A stretch of 17,178 bases of DNA from Pleionea sp041591085. Lineage in GTDB: Bacteria > Pseudomonadota > Gammaproteobacteria > Enterobacterales > Kangiellaceae. Under the pieces are notes generated by a model, which made no database searches, was not told the origin of the DNA, and was given only the letters and a program-made list of their open reading frames with translations. Shown here piece by piece: positions 7,062 to 13,823 of the stretch. The DNA lies in NCBI GenBank assembly GCA_041591085.1, contig JBFHSP010000045.1:1-17178 (forward strand). The letters are read 5' to 3'. The first letter of the stretch is position 1. Every line of letters starts with the position of its first letter. The position numbers and the translations under genes are program-made.

Positions 7062-7589
7062 TTGAAGAATTCACTAAAATTTGGGGTCGTTGGTGTAATT
7101 GCATCATTTTTACTTGTGGGCTGTGGCGGCCCTGGTCATATATCAGTGCACGATACAATGAATTCAGCAGGAGGAAGTAATGATGCTCATATTAGTATGG
7201 AAGCTAACTCATGCGATGGCATTGATAACAGTACTGGAAGTTTGAGTATCAAAGATCTTTCTGCAATAGATTTTGAGTCGGTTGGTGGTGTGCATTTTTC
7301 AGGCAACGTTGAATCGACTTACTTTTGTTCTAGTGCATTAGACTTCGATGCTCCAATGTGTGCTTGTGGAGAGGGATATCAAGAAATTAATTTTTCATAT
7401 AAGTCCAAAAATCCTAAAGTGTCAGGAAATGGTACTGGTATCGCGTGTATGGCAGATCTTGGTGACAATGGTGACGCGAAGAAACAAGGCGGTGTTGGTG
7501 GTATTGCCGTAATCAGGGTCGATACAGGACCTTATTCAGGTTACTACAATGTCGGTTCAGCTGGCGTAACTCAACATACTTGCATTTAA
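7062..7589 (+). CDS. Cysteine-rich lipoprotein of unknown function
   Basis: A 175-residue predicted lipoprotein. A hydrophobic signal (KFGVVGVIASFLLVGC) ends in the lipobox LVGC with Cys21 as the lipidation site. The mature chain has six more cysteines (51, 89, 100, 102, 129, 174), two of them in MCACGEG, suggesting disulfides in the periplasm or at the cell surface. It is glycine-rich, with no motif I recognise. The start is TTG at 7062, with AAGGAG eight bases upstream. A strong promoter precedes it, and the protease gene starts 37 bases after its stop with no terminator between, so the two probably form one operon. A role as a partner, substrate or inhibitor of the protease is inference only. 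Confidence 0.75.
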   Translation: MKNSLKFGVVGVIASFLLVGCGGPGHISVHDTMNSAGGSNDAHISMEANSCDGIDNSTGSLSIKDLSAIDFESVGGVHFSGNVESTYFCSSALDFDAPMCACGEGYQEINFSYKSKNPKVSGNGTGIACMADLGDNGDAKKQGGVGGIAVIRVDTGPYSGYYNVGSAGVTQHTCI

Positions 7590-7626
7590 GCTCGTCACAT
7601 CTAATTACCGAAAAGGAAAGGATAAC

Positions 7627-8874
7627 ATGAAAAAAACAACATTATTGGCAGCTATTGCTTTGGCTGGTAGCTATACAGCTGCTGTAAACGCCGAGCTTTC
7701 ACCGACTATCGCAACATCAGTAGAAAACGGAGCTTCAGCTAGAATGGTGCTTCATGCGGAAGATGGTAAATTTAACGAGCTCAAAGAAACAATTTTAGCC
7801 TACGGTGGGGAGATCCATCATTTACGCGACGATTTAAATTGGATCGCGGCCAGCTTTGTGATTAACACCAGTAACGCCCAAGCGCTTTATGAAATGCCTT
7901 TTACGGCTTTTGTTGAAGCTGACGCACAACGTTCTTCTGAACCTATGAGCATTGAAACATTTGATACCAATGGAAATGCCCCAGCTCCTCAGTTATATCG
8001 CTGGGACGGAGATGAAGCCGTACCTTACGGCGTCGATATGGTGCAGGCGTTTCAGTTCCCTCATAATCCATCAGGGGCCAAGAAAGTATGTATCGTAGAT
8101 ACGGGATATAACATCAATCATCCTGATTTACAGACTACGAACGTTGATGGTGAGGATGAAGGTGCTGGACCTTGGAATCAGGACGGAAATGGACATGGCA
8201 CTCATGTTGCTGGAACAATTGCTGCACTTGGAGGAAACCCAATTTTTAGCGGCTTCGAAGGTGTTGTCGGTGTAATTAATTCGGATGCCGATCTGCATAT
8301 TGTTCGGGTATTTAACGACGCAGGCAATTGGGTTTATGCTTCGGACCTTGCTGGTGCAATTCAAGATTGTGCTGATGCCGGCTCAAGTGTGGTTAGTATG
8401 AGCTTAGGCGGAAGTCTTGAGTCTAAAGCCGAAGAGAAGGCGATCAAAAAAGTCGCAGGAAAAGGCGTTTTATTAGTAGCAGCAGCGGGTAACAATGGTG
8501 CTGCTCGTCACTCTTATCCGGCTTCTTACGACTCAGTCATGTCAGTAGCTGCGGTGGATCAGAATATGAACCAAGCCACTTTTAGCCAACGTACATCACA
8601 AGTTGAGCTTGCAGCACCAGGTGTCAATGTGCTTTCAACTTATGGCGACTGGTACGCCTTTCTGTCGGGAACTTCGATGGCGACGCCTCACGTTTCTGGC
8701 GTAGCTGCATTGGTTTGGTCTCATTTTCCAGATTGCCATGTAGTTAATATTCGTAAAGCACTAACAAGATCTGCAATGGATATTGGCGAACCGGGTTACG
8801 ACTACAAAATGGGCCACGGACTGGTTCAAGCGCAAGCCGCATATGACTATCTTGCAAGCCATGGTTGTAAATAA
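7627..8874 (+). CDS. Secreted subtilisin-family (S8) serine protease with I9 propeptide
   Basis: A 415-residue exported serine protease precursor. Residues 1-22 are a signal peptide (cleavage near VNA/EL). About 38-103 resemble the inhibitor I9 prodomain, which folds the enzyme and is then removed. The catalytic domain, about 130-410, has the full S8 triad: Asp158 (VDTG), His190 (NGHGTHVAG) and Ser350 (SGTSMATPHVSG), with Asn289 (AAAGNNG) in the oxyanion hole. Cys155, Cys248, Cys370 and Cys414 could form two disulfides. There is no C-terminal secretion domain, so export is probably Sec plus type II secretion, or the enzyme stays in the periplasm. The start ATG has AAGGA upstream. It follows the lipoprotein gene and ends at a strong terminator. 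The cleaved substrate is unknown. Confidence 0.95.
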   Translation: MKKTTLLAAIALAGSYTAAVNAELSPTIATSVENGASARMVLHAEDGKFNELKETILAYGGEIHHLRDDLNWIAASFVINTSNAQALYEMPFTAFVEADAQRSSEPMSIETFDTNGNAPAPQLYRWDGDEAVPYGVDMVQAFQFPHNPSGAKKVCIVDTGYNINHPDLQTTNVDGEDEGAGPWNQDGNGHGTHVAGTIAALGGNPIFSGFEGVVGVINSDADLHIVRVFNDAGNWVYASDLAGAIQDCADAGSSVVSMSLGGSLESKAEEKAIKKVAGKGVLLVAAAGNNGAARHSYPASYDSVMSVAAVDQNMNQATFSQRTSQVELAAPGVNVLSTYGDWYAFLSGTSMATPHVSGVAALVWSHFPDCHVVNIRKALTRSAMDIGEPGYDYKMGHGLVQAQAAYDYLASHGCK

Positions 8875-8896
8875 AAGATAATCATTTAGTTGCACT

Positions 8897-8930
8897 AAAA
8901 AGCTCGCTTAGTTTTTGGCGAGCTTTTTTT
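8897..8930 (+). terminator. Rho-independent terminator after the protease gene
   Basis: AGCTCGC (8901-8907) pairs with GCGAGCT (8918-8924), extended by AAAA with TTTT, around a short loop and followed by a run of T to 8930. It sits 22 bases after the stop codon. Confidence 0.92.
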
Positions 8931-9218
8931 ACTCATTACCAATGAATAGCTCACTTAATCCAAACCTCGGTCAAAAACTCTTTTTCAAATAGGTGAACTT
9001 AATCTTCAAGGACAATAGTTAACCCGAGTTCAGGTTAGTTAATAAAGTCATTTATTTTTTAAATGAATGAAGTCCCATCTTTATTTTGGCAAAAAAATTG
9101 TTAAAGAGACCGATGTTTGAATCAAATGGAAACGTGAGACTTTAGAAAGGAAAAGTATTTAAAGATGAATGTAAAATAAAAGGCTAGGATTTTTAGAAAC
9201 GATAAAAGAGACTTCTTT
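8931..9218. other. Intergenic region with no gene seen
   Basis: This 288-base AT-rich stretch separates the protease terminator from the 3' end of bfd. I see no convincing reading frame: the longest tidy one is a 13-codon frame from ATG at 9062, with no good ribosome-binding site. A weak AT-only hairpin occurs at 9048-9066 (TCATTTA/TAAATGA). No tRNA, repeat or promoter can be supported. Confidence 0.6.
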
Positions 9219-9410
9219 TTAAGCCGCCTTAAAGTTTACGTTCATTTCCATGGAGCTTTTCTTAAGAAGGTCTTTCGCTGCTCGACCACATTTACCACAT
9301 TGAGTGGCAACACCCATACTATTAAGACAACGCATACTAGAAGCTTGGCCTGTGGCAATAGCTTGTTTGATTTGACCGTCAGTGATTCCGCGGCATAAGC
9401 AAACGTACAT
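9219..9410 (-). CDS. bfd: Bacterioferritin-associated ferredoxin
   Basis: Bfd is a small cytosolic [2Fe-2S] protein that docks on bacterioferritin and passes electrons through its haem to reduce and release stored iron. This 63-residue protein has the cluster cysteines Cys4, Cys6, Cys38 and Cys41 in the Bfd pattern (MYVCLCRGITDGQI; TQCGKCGRAA). The start is ATG at 9410, with AGGG eight bases upstream. The frame can be extended to 9482, but that would add a hydrophobic, unrelated stretch translated from the promoter and Fur site. The promoter is overlapped by a strong Fur-type operator, so the gene should be induced when iron is low, as expected for iron release. A broken paralogue lies at 6676-6866. 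Confidence 0.95.
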   Translation of the reverse strand: MYVCLCRGITDGQIKQAIATGQASSMRCLNSMGVATQCGKCGRAAKDLLKKSSMEMNVNFKAA

Positions 9411-9441
9411 AATGAAAACCCTAATCGTTGAAGTAGAGTAA

Positions 9442-9470
9442 ATATAAATGCAAATGAGAATGATTGTCAA
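9442..9470 (-). promoter_or_regulatory. bfd promoter
   Basis: On the minus strand, TTGACA (9465-9470) and TTATAT (9442-9447) have a 17-base spacer, about 30 bases before the bfd start codon. The -35 box lies inside the Fur-type operator, which fits repression by blocking RNA polymerase. Confidence 0.75.
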
Positions 9471-9483
9471 TATCAATCTCATT
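9453..9483. promoter_or_regulatory. Fur-type operator of bfd, overlapping sites
   Basis: Bases 9453-9464 and 9472-9483 form a 12-base inverted repeat with one mismatch and a 7-base centre. Against the 7-1-7 Fur model TGATAATnATTATCA, TGAGAATGATTGTCA (9455-9469) matches 12 of 14 positions and TGATTGTCAATATCA (9461-9475) matches 11. A weaker third site lies at 9467-9481. The six-base phasing is the pattern of overlapping Fur dimers on one site. Confidence 0.88.
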
Positions 9484-9496
9484 TAAATAGTGTGAA

Positions 9497-9856
9497 TTAT
9501 GAACTGTGTAACGCTAAATGGTTACCTTCGCTGTCTAAAATGATGGCTCTTTGTCCGTGTGGACCAATCGAGTGGGGCGGGTTCAATAATTTGCCACCAT
9601 TTTTTTCAACTTTAGCCACGGCATCTTCCATCCGTCCATCAACATTTAAATAAATCAAGGTGGATTCTGGTATGGGCTGAAAGTCGACTTTCGGAATTAA
9701 GCACCCGCTGACATCGTTTCCAGCGTGAGAAAACACCGCAAAGCGAAAGCCTTCATATTCTTCAATCGATAAAGCACTGCCTGTTACCGCAGAATAAAAT
9801 GCTACGGCACGATCGAGGTCTTTAACCCCTAAGTCAATCCACACGAAATTATTCAT
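9497..9856 (-). CDS. VOC-family (glyoxalase/bleomycin-resistance fold) protein
   Basis: A 119-residue single VOC-domain protein. The N-terminal half begins FVWIDLGVKDLDRAVAFYSA and the C-terminal half ends RAIILDSEGNHLALHSS, the paired beta-alpha-beta-beta-beta modules of the family. VOC proteins bind a metal and act as isomerases, dioxygenases or drug-binding proteins. Nothing here fixes the substrate, and the short length suggests a homodimer. The start ATG overlaps the stop of the preceding gene by four bases (ATGA), implying translational coupling to the two-helix membrane protein and, through it, to the DUF1285 gene. It ends just before the bfd promoter region. Confidence 0.88.
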   Translation of the reverse strand: MNNFVWIDLGVKDLDRAVAFYSAVTGSALSIEEYEGFRFAVFSHAGNDVSGCLIPKVDFQPIPESTLIYLNVDGRMEDAVAKVEKNGGKLLNPPHSIGPHGQRAIILDSEGNHLALHSS

Positions 9857-10083
9857 ATTTTTGAACCCTTGTTTTTAAGCATGGGAAGCATCCAATTTAT
9901 AAGTGAGCCGAGTAAACAAACGATAGCGCCACCAATCAATAATTGCTGTTGCACAACCACCGAAATCCAATCCCATTGCAGCTTCATCGCTAAGACAGCA
10001 AAAATGACAATCGGTAAGCCTAAAGCGTAACAAAATTGAGCGGACTTGGGAGGCCTAACAAACACGAGGCGAATGTTCATCAT
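9853..10083 (-). CDS. Small two-helix membrane protein
   Basis: A 76-residue protein with two predicted transmembrane helices (about CYALGLPIVIFAVLAMKL and LLIGGAIVCLLGSLINWMLP) and short charged ends. I do not recognise a family. ATG at 10083 overlaps the TGA of the DUF1285 gene by four bases, and its own TGA overlaps the VOC start in the same way. It is therefore translated as the middle of a tightly coupled trio. A second in-frame ATG follows at once (10080). Confidence 0.72.
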   Translation of the reverse strand: MMNIRLVFVRPPKSAQFCYALGLPIVIFAVLAMKLQWDWISVVVQQQLLIGGAIVCLLGSLINWMLPMLKNKGSKI

Positions 10084-10610
10084 TCTTCAAAGGCACCTAA
10101 GTTAAACGCTTCACCGTTACTTTCTATTACTAAGTTTTTTCCTTGTGGCTTGGCCCACTCAACCAGTTGATAAAATACATTACGATGGATAAGCGCAGGT
10201 AAATTGCGCCGCACTAAAATGTAAGGCGATGGCTCGCCCTGTTCGGAATGGTTGACCCAAATTGGGTGATCTTTCGATGCGATGATGGTATTGCCGACAT
10301 TATCGGTAAACTTAAGTTGAGTTTGCTCGCTTTTGACTTTTTCTACGCAGATCGCAACAAATGGCGCATCTTCGACCTTGATCCGTACTTTTTCGACCGG
10401 AGTGACCAAAAAGTACTCGTCTTGTTCGCGCCATATAATTGTAGAAAAAAGCCTCACCAAGCGTTCGCGGGTAAAGGGTGTACCTTGGTAAATCCAAGTG
10501 CCATCACGCTTAATTTCAATCGGCATGTCACCGCAAAAAGGAGGGTTCCATTTTTCCACCGGAGGAAGGGCTCCCGGTTTTATGTGCTTGCTGACGTCTT
10601 CAAGGTTCAT
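10080..10610 (-). CDS. DUF1285 family protein
   Basis: A 176-residue soluble protein with the features of the DUF1285 family common in Proteobacteria: LPPVEKWNPPFCGDMPIEIK near the start, then RDGTWIYQGTPFTRERLVRL and the centre motif DEYFLVTPVEKVRI. The biochemical role is not known to me. The start ATG at 10610 has AAGG about seven bases upstream. It heads a three-gene set joined by ATGA overlaps, so its product is probably needed with the small membrane protein and the VOC protein, although that link is inferred from layout only. Confidence 0.88.
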   Translation of the reverse strand: MNLEDVSKHIKPGALPPVEKWNPPFCGDMPIEIKRDGTWIYQGTPFTRERLVRLFSTIIWREQDEYFLVTPVEKVRIKVEDAPFVAICVEKVKSEQTQLKFTDNVGNTIIASKDHPIWVNHSEQGEPSPYILVRRNLPALIHRNVFYQLVEWAKPQGKNLVIESNGEAFNLGAFEE

Positions 10611-10706
10611 CGGTATGCCTTAATCCTTGCTCGTATTTAGCGGAAATTCAGCACTTAGTATGGCATATTCCTACCATTTCAATGCCATTACCTAAGCTCA
10701 GGTTAC

Positions 10707-10937
10707 TTAGCCTTTTTGAATGAGATAAATATATTGAGCTTCTGATTGACTGTGCTCGAGCAAAGTGTGGTCCATATATTGGCAAAACTGAGGCACATCG
10801 CGAGTGGTTGCCGGATCGTCAGCAATCACTTTGAGTAAATCGCCACTCGACAGCTCTCGCATTTTCTTGCGGATCAGCATCACAGGCTCAGGACATCTTA
10901 GTCCCAAAGTATCAAGCTCTATCACTGGTTGAGTCAT
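10707..10937 (-). CDS. tusA: Sulfur carrier protein TusA
   Basis: TusA is a small cytosolic sulfur carrier that takes persulfide from cysteine desulfurase and passes it on, chiefly to the 2-thiouridine pathway of tRNA wobble bases. The 76-residue protein has the family CPxP motif as Cys15-Pro-Glu-Pro (LGLRCPEPVMLIRKKM) and the second conserved segment DDPATTRDVPQFC. Cys15 corresponds to the sulfur-bearing Cys19 of the Escherichia coli protein. The TusBCD relay and IscS are not in this window. It follows the Spy/CpxP-like gene by 42 bases. Other SirA/TusA-fold proteins look similar, but length and motifs favour TusA. Confidence 0.9.
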   Translation of the reverse strand: MTQPVIELDTLGLRCPEPVMLIRKKMRELSSGDLLKVIADDPATTRDVPQFCQYMDHTLLEHSQSEAQYIYLIQKG

Positions 10938-10979
10938 GTCGGGTAAAAGCTGTTTTCGAAAGGATTGATCTTATCAGCT

Positions 10980-11438
10980 TTAGTGCCAGTTCCAAACGTA
11001 TTGAATGGCTCGATTAAATATAAAGCGCTGAGGCTCATCGAGCTTTTCGTAGAGCTCAATCACTACTGTATTCAACTCTTTGGTTTCTTGTAGCCGAATT
11101 TCCAAATGCCGTTGTTGTAACTGGAGTAAGTTAAGCGCATTGAGTTGATTAGTATGTAGCTTTAGCTCTTCTAAAGCTTTACGGCGGCGCTCGCGCTCAT
11201 TGAGCTGCTCAAGTACCTGGTTTTTAAACCGTAGCCAGTACTGAGTTTGCGCTTCGGTGATTTGCAGCTGATCGGCAAAGTTATCCAGTCGGTTCGCAGC
11301 AACAGAAGGCTCAAGTCCTTGGATACCTTGCAAAAAGGTATGGAAATCTCGATCCGCAAAATCTACGTCAAAAAGCCCCGTAGCCGAGGCTATAGCGGCA
11401 TTTAACAAAAAGATTAAGGTGTAAGTCCAATTTCTCAA
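10980..11438 (-). CDS. Exported Spy/CpxP-like (LTxxQ) helical protein
   Basis: A 152-residue protein with a signal peptide (MRNWTYTLIFLLNAAIASA, cleavage before TGLF) and an almost all-helical mature chain. It contains the LTxxQ-like element LQITEAQTQYWLRFKNQV and a long arginine/glutamine-rich helix. Spy and CpxP proteins are periplasmic cradle-shaped chaperones that respond to envelope stress and metals. The similarity is in pattern rather than exact motif, so chaperone activity is a guess. The start is TTG at 11438: an in-frame stop lies two codons upstream, and no later start gives a full signal peptide. A TATACT box (reverse of 11469-11474) may be its own -10 element. Confidence 0.68.
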   Translation of the reverse strand: MRNWTYTLIFLLNAAIASATGLFDVDFADRDFHTFLQGIQGLEPSVAANRLDNFADQLQITEAQTQYWLRFKNQVLEQLNERERRRKALEELKLHTNQLNALNLLQLQQRHLEIRLQETKELNTVVIELYEKLDEPQRFIFNRAIQYVWNWH

Positions 11439-11535
11439 CGGTTAAATTCCGTTATTTCCATGAGTTTCAGTATAAGCAGTCCTTTGCTTTAAATAGAGTC
11501 GACTTTTCCGAAGTTTACGTCAGATATTCGCTATT

Positions 11536-12972
11536 TTATTGTGGGTTAGTTGCCAAGTCGGACTTCTCAGAGAGGTAAGATCCTAAAATCATGCCGACTA
11601 TGGCTGCGAAAAATCCAAAGAAGTGCGGGGGTACAGCGGCTTCAGGAATAATAAATTCAAGCGGTAACCACACCACTAAACCAAAAACGATAGACCAAAC
11701 CGCCCCTTTATTGGTGGCTTTTTTCCAATAAATACCAGCAACTAGCGGAACCATGGCCATAACTAAAGTGACTTTATAAGCGTTTTCGACCATATGGTGA
11801 ATTGAGGTAGCTTGATCGGCTGACCAAAGCGCATAAACCGTGACTAACAGCGCAAAGGAAATCACAACGCTGCGCATTAACCATAAAAACTGCTGATCAT
11901 TTAAATTGCTATTTGGGAGCAACGGACGAATCACGTTTTCCGATAAAGTTACCGAAGGCGCGAGCAAGGTACCGCTGGCAGTACTCATAATCACCGACAG
12001 CAAAGCACCGAAAAAGATCACTTGAGCATATATGGGCATATGATTAAGGATTAAGCTAGGCAGCACTAACTGAGGATCTTTTTCGGTTAAAGTGGCACTC
12101 ATTTCAGGAGCGATAATAAACGCGGAATAAGCCAAATAGAGTGGGACAGCGGCAAAGGCCAAGTAAACGACACCACCGAACACCGTTCCCCAAACCGCAA
12201 TGTTTTCATTTTTTGCCGAGTTGGAACGTTGAAACACATCTTGCTGTGGAATAGAGCCCAAGCCCATAGTTAAAAAGCCAGCAATAAAAGTTAATATGGC
12301 GGTTAACTCAAAACTTGGCCAAAACTCAAACTTGCCTGCGGCTTTTGCATGCTCAATAACGGGAGCAACACCGCCAGTTAAGTCCGAAACTAAAAAGGAA
12401 ATCCAAATTAGACCGATCACAATTATGGTCATTTGGAAAAAGGTAGTCACTGCGACTGACCACATCCCACCAAAAAGGGTGTAAACCAAAACGATACTTG
12501 AGCCAAGGATAATTCCTTGGGTCATACTTATTGAATCATTGCTTAGAACGTTGAACACTAATCCTAAAGCGGTGACCTGCGCCGACACCCAACCTAAGTA
12601 GGAAATAGCAATGGCAACACCCACGGCAATTTCAACTTTTTGGCTAAATCGGTCGCGATAAAAATCGCCGATAGTCAGCATATTGCGGCGATACAAGGGG
12701 CGAGCAAAGAAAAGACCGAAAAAGATTAAACAGAAAGCCGCACCAAAAGGATCTGAAATCAAACCGCCTAAGTTTTCTTCAACAAAAGTCCCAGGAATAC
12801 CTAAAACGGTTTCTGCACCAAACCAAGTGGCAAATACCATAGCCAAAACCATCACCATAGGTAACCTGCGGCCTGCGGTAATATAGTCTTTCGAATTATG
12901 AACTTTGGTAGCTGCAAATACACCAAGTGCGACGGCAAGAATCAAATAGGCTGTAACAAAACCAATTAACAT
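11536..12972 (-). CDS. Sodium:solute symporter (SSS family)
   Basis: A 478-residue inner-membrane transporter with about 13 hydrophobic segments that couples sodium entry to uptake of a small solute. Family marks include SKDYITAGRRLPMVMVLAMV near the N-terminus, TWFGAETVLGIPG, YTLFGGMWSVAVTTFFQM and GLGSIPQQDVFQRSNSAKN. The SSS family transports proline, pantothenate, acetate, sugars and others; the solute cannot be told from this sequence. I chose ATG at 12972 because GAGGA lies eight bases upstream. An in-frame TTG at 12987 is made of that ribosome-binding site itself. There is no fused kinase or C-terminal signalling domain. A TATAAT (reverse of 13012-13017) may be its -10 box. It diverges from the DUF2959 lipoprotein gene. 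Confidence 0.92.
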   Translation of the reverse strand: MLIGFVTAYLILAVALGVFAATKVHNSKDYITAGRRLPMVMVLAMVFATWFGAETVLGIPGTFVEENLGGLISDPFGAAFCLIFFGLFFARPLYRRNMLTIGDFYRDRFSQKVEIAVGVAIAISYLGWVSAQVTALGLVFNVLSNDSISMTQGIILGSSIVLVYTLFGGMWSVAVTTFFQMTIIVIGLIWISFLVSDLTGGVAPVIEHAKAAGKFEFWPSFELTAILTFIAGFLTMGLGSIPQQDVFQRSNSAKNENIAVWGTVFGGVVYLAFAAVPLYLAYSAFIIAPEMSATLTEKDPQLVLPSLILNHMPIYAQVIFFGALLSVIMSTASGTLLAPSVTLSENVIRPLLPNSNLNDQQFLWLMRSVVISFALLVTVYALWSADQATSIHHMVENAYKVTLVMAMVPLVAGIYWKKATNKGAVWSIVFGLVVWLPLEFIIPEAAVPPHFFGFFAAIVGMILGSYLSEKSDLATNPQ

Positions 12973-13129
12973 GGCTATAATCCTCAACAGTGTGCGACAA
13001 GAGTCAGTTTGATTATATGTTGAAAACGGGCTTTTGTGCCCATGCTAAAAACCGCTTAATATAAGTAAGAAGTTTTAAAAATGCGAGTAATTATTAATCA
13101 AGCTAACGAAATAACATAATGGAGTTTTT

Positions 13130-13765
13130 ATGGTTCAACGCTTATTGCCAATTCTGATTTTGCTTATGCTGGTTGGGTGTCAAAGTGCTTATTACGGCGC
13201 CCTAGAAAAAGTAGGCATTCACAAGCGCGATATTATGGTCGACCGAGTCGAGGATGCCCGAGATTCTCAACAATCGGCTAAACAAGAGTTTTCGTCGGCG
13301 CTTGAACGTTTTCAGTTTGTGGTGGGTAAAACCGACTCTCCTCTGGAACAAAAATACGAGGAGCTCAATGACGCGTTTGAGCGCAGTGAAGCTGCGGCAA
13401 AAGAAGTTTCAGATAGAATTGAATCGGTAAGAGATGTTTCCGAAGCACTATTTGAAGAATGGGAAAATGAATTAGGGCAATACACCAGTCAATCGCTTCG
13501 ACAGCAAAGCGCCCAAAAACTGAGAGACACTCGTAATAAATATGATCAACTCATGCGTTCTATGAGCCGAGTGGAAAGAAGCATGACTCCAGTGATTAAT
13601 GCGTTTAGAGATCAGGTTCTGTATTTAAAACATAACTTAAATGCGCAGGCAATTGATGGGCTTAAAAATGAATTGTCGTCCGTGAAATCCAACGTTTCAA
13701 CTTTAATTAATCATATGGAAGAAGCTATAGCCGATTCGGAGTCATTCTTAGCGCAGCTAAAGTAA
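13130..13765 (+). CDS. DUF2959-family lipoprotein
   Basis: A 211-residue lipoprotein. The signal sequence ends in the lipobox LVGC with Cys17 as lipidation site. The mature chain is long, charged and helical, with coiled-coil character (about residues 30-200), and begins QSAYYGALEKVGIHKRDIMV, typical of DUF2959 proteins of marine gammaproteobacteria. The function is unknown to me; the shape suggests a periplasmic structural or binding role. The start ATG has GGAG five bases upstream. It is a single-gene unit ending in a strong terminator and diverges from the sodium symporter gene. Confidence 0.88.
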   Translation: MVQRLLPILILLMLVGCQSAYYGALEKVGIHKRDIMVDRVEDARDSQQSAKQEFSSALERFQFVVGKTDSPLEQKYEELNDAFERSEAAAKEVSDRIESVRDVSEALFEEWENELGQYTSQSLRQQSAQKLRDTRNKYDQLMRSMSRVERSMTPVINAFRDQVLYLKHNLNAQAIDGLKNELSSVKSNVSTLINHMEEAIADSESFLAQLK

Positions 13766-13786
13766 GGTTGCAGTTTTTCAAAGCTT

Positions 13787-13818
13787 AAGAAAGGGGCTTT
13801 CGCCCCCTTCTTGTTTTT
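13787..13818 (+). terminator. Rho-independent terminator after the DUF2959 gene
   Basis: AAGAAAGGGGC (13787-13797) pairs with GCCCCCTTCTT (13802-13812) with one A-C mismatch around the tetraloop TTTC, followed by GTTTTT. The T run is on the plus strand only, so it mainly ends the lipoprotein transcript. It may also slow the converging antiporter transcript. Confidence 0.92.
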
Positions 13819-13823
13819 GTGGA

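Noticed and set aside
9062..9103. A 13-codon frame in the gap between the protease and bfd
   Set aside because: It has no convincing ribosome-binding site and no sign of selection; short frames of this size are expected by chance in AT-rich DNA.
9411..9482. A longer bfd start giving a hydrophobic N-terminal extension
   Set aside because: The extension is translated promoter and Fur-operator DNA; the family begins at MYVCLC and a ribosome-binding site supports ATG 9410.
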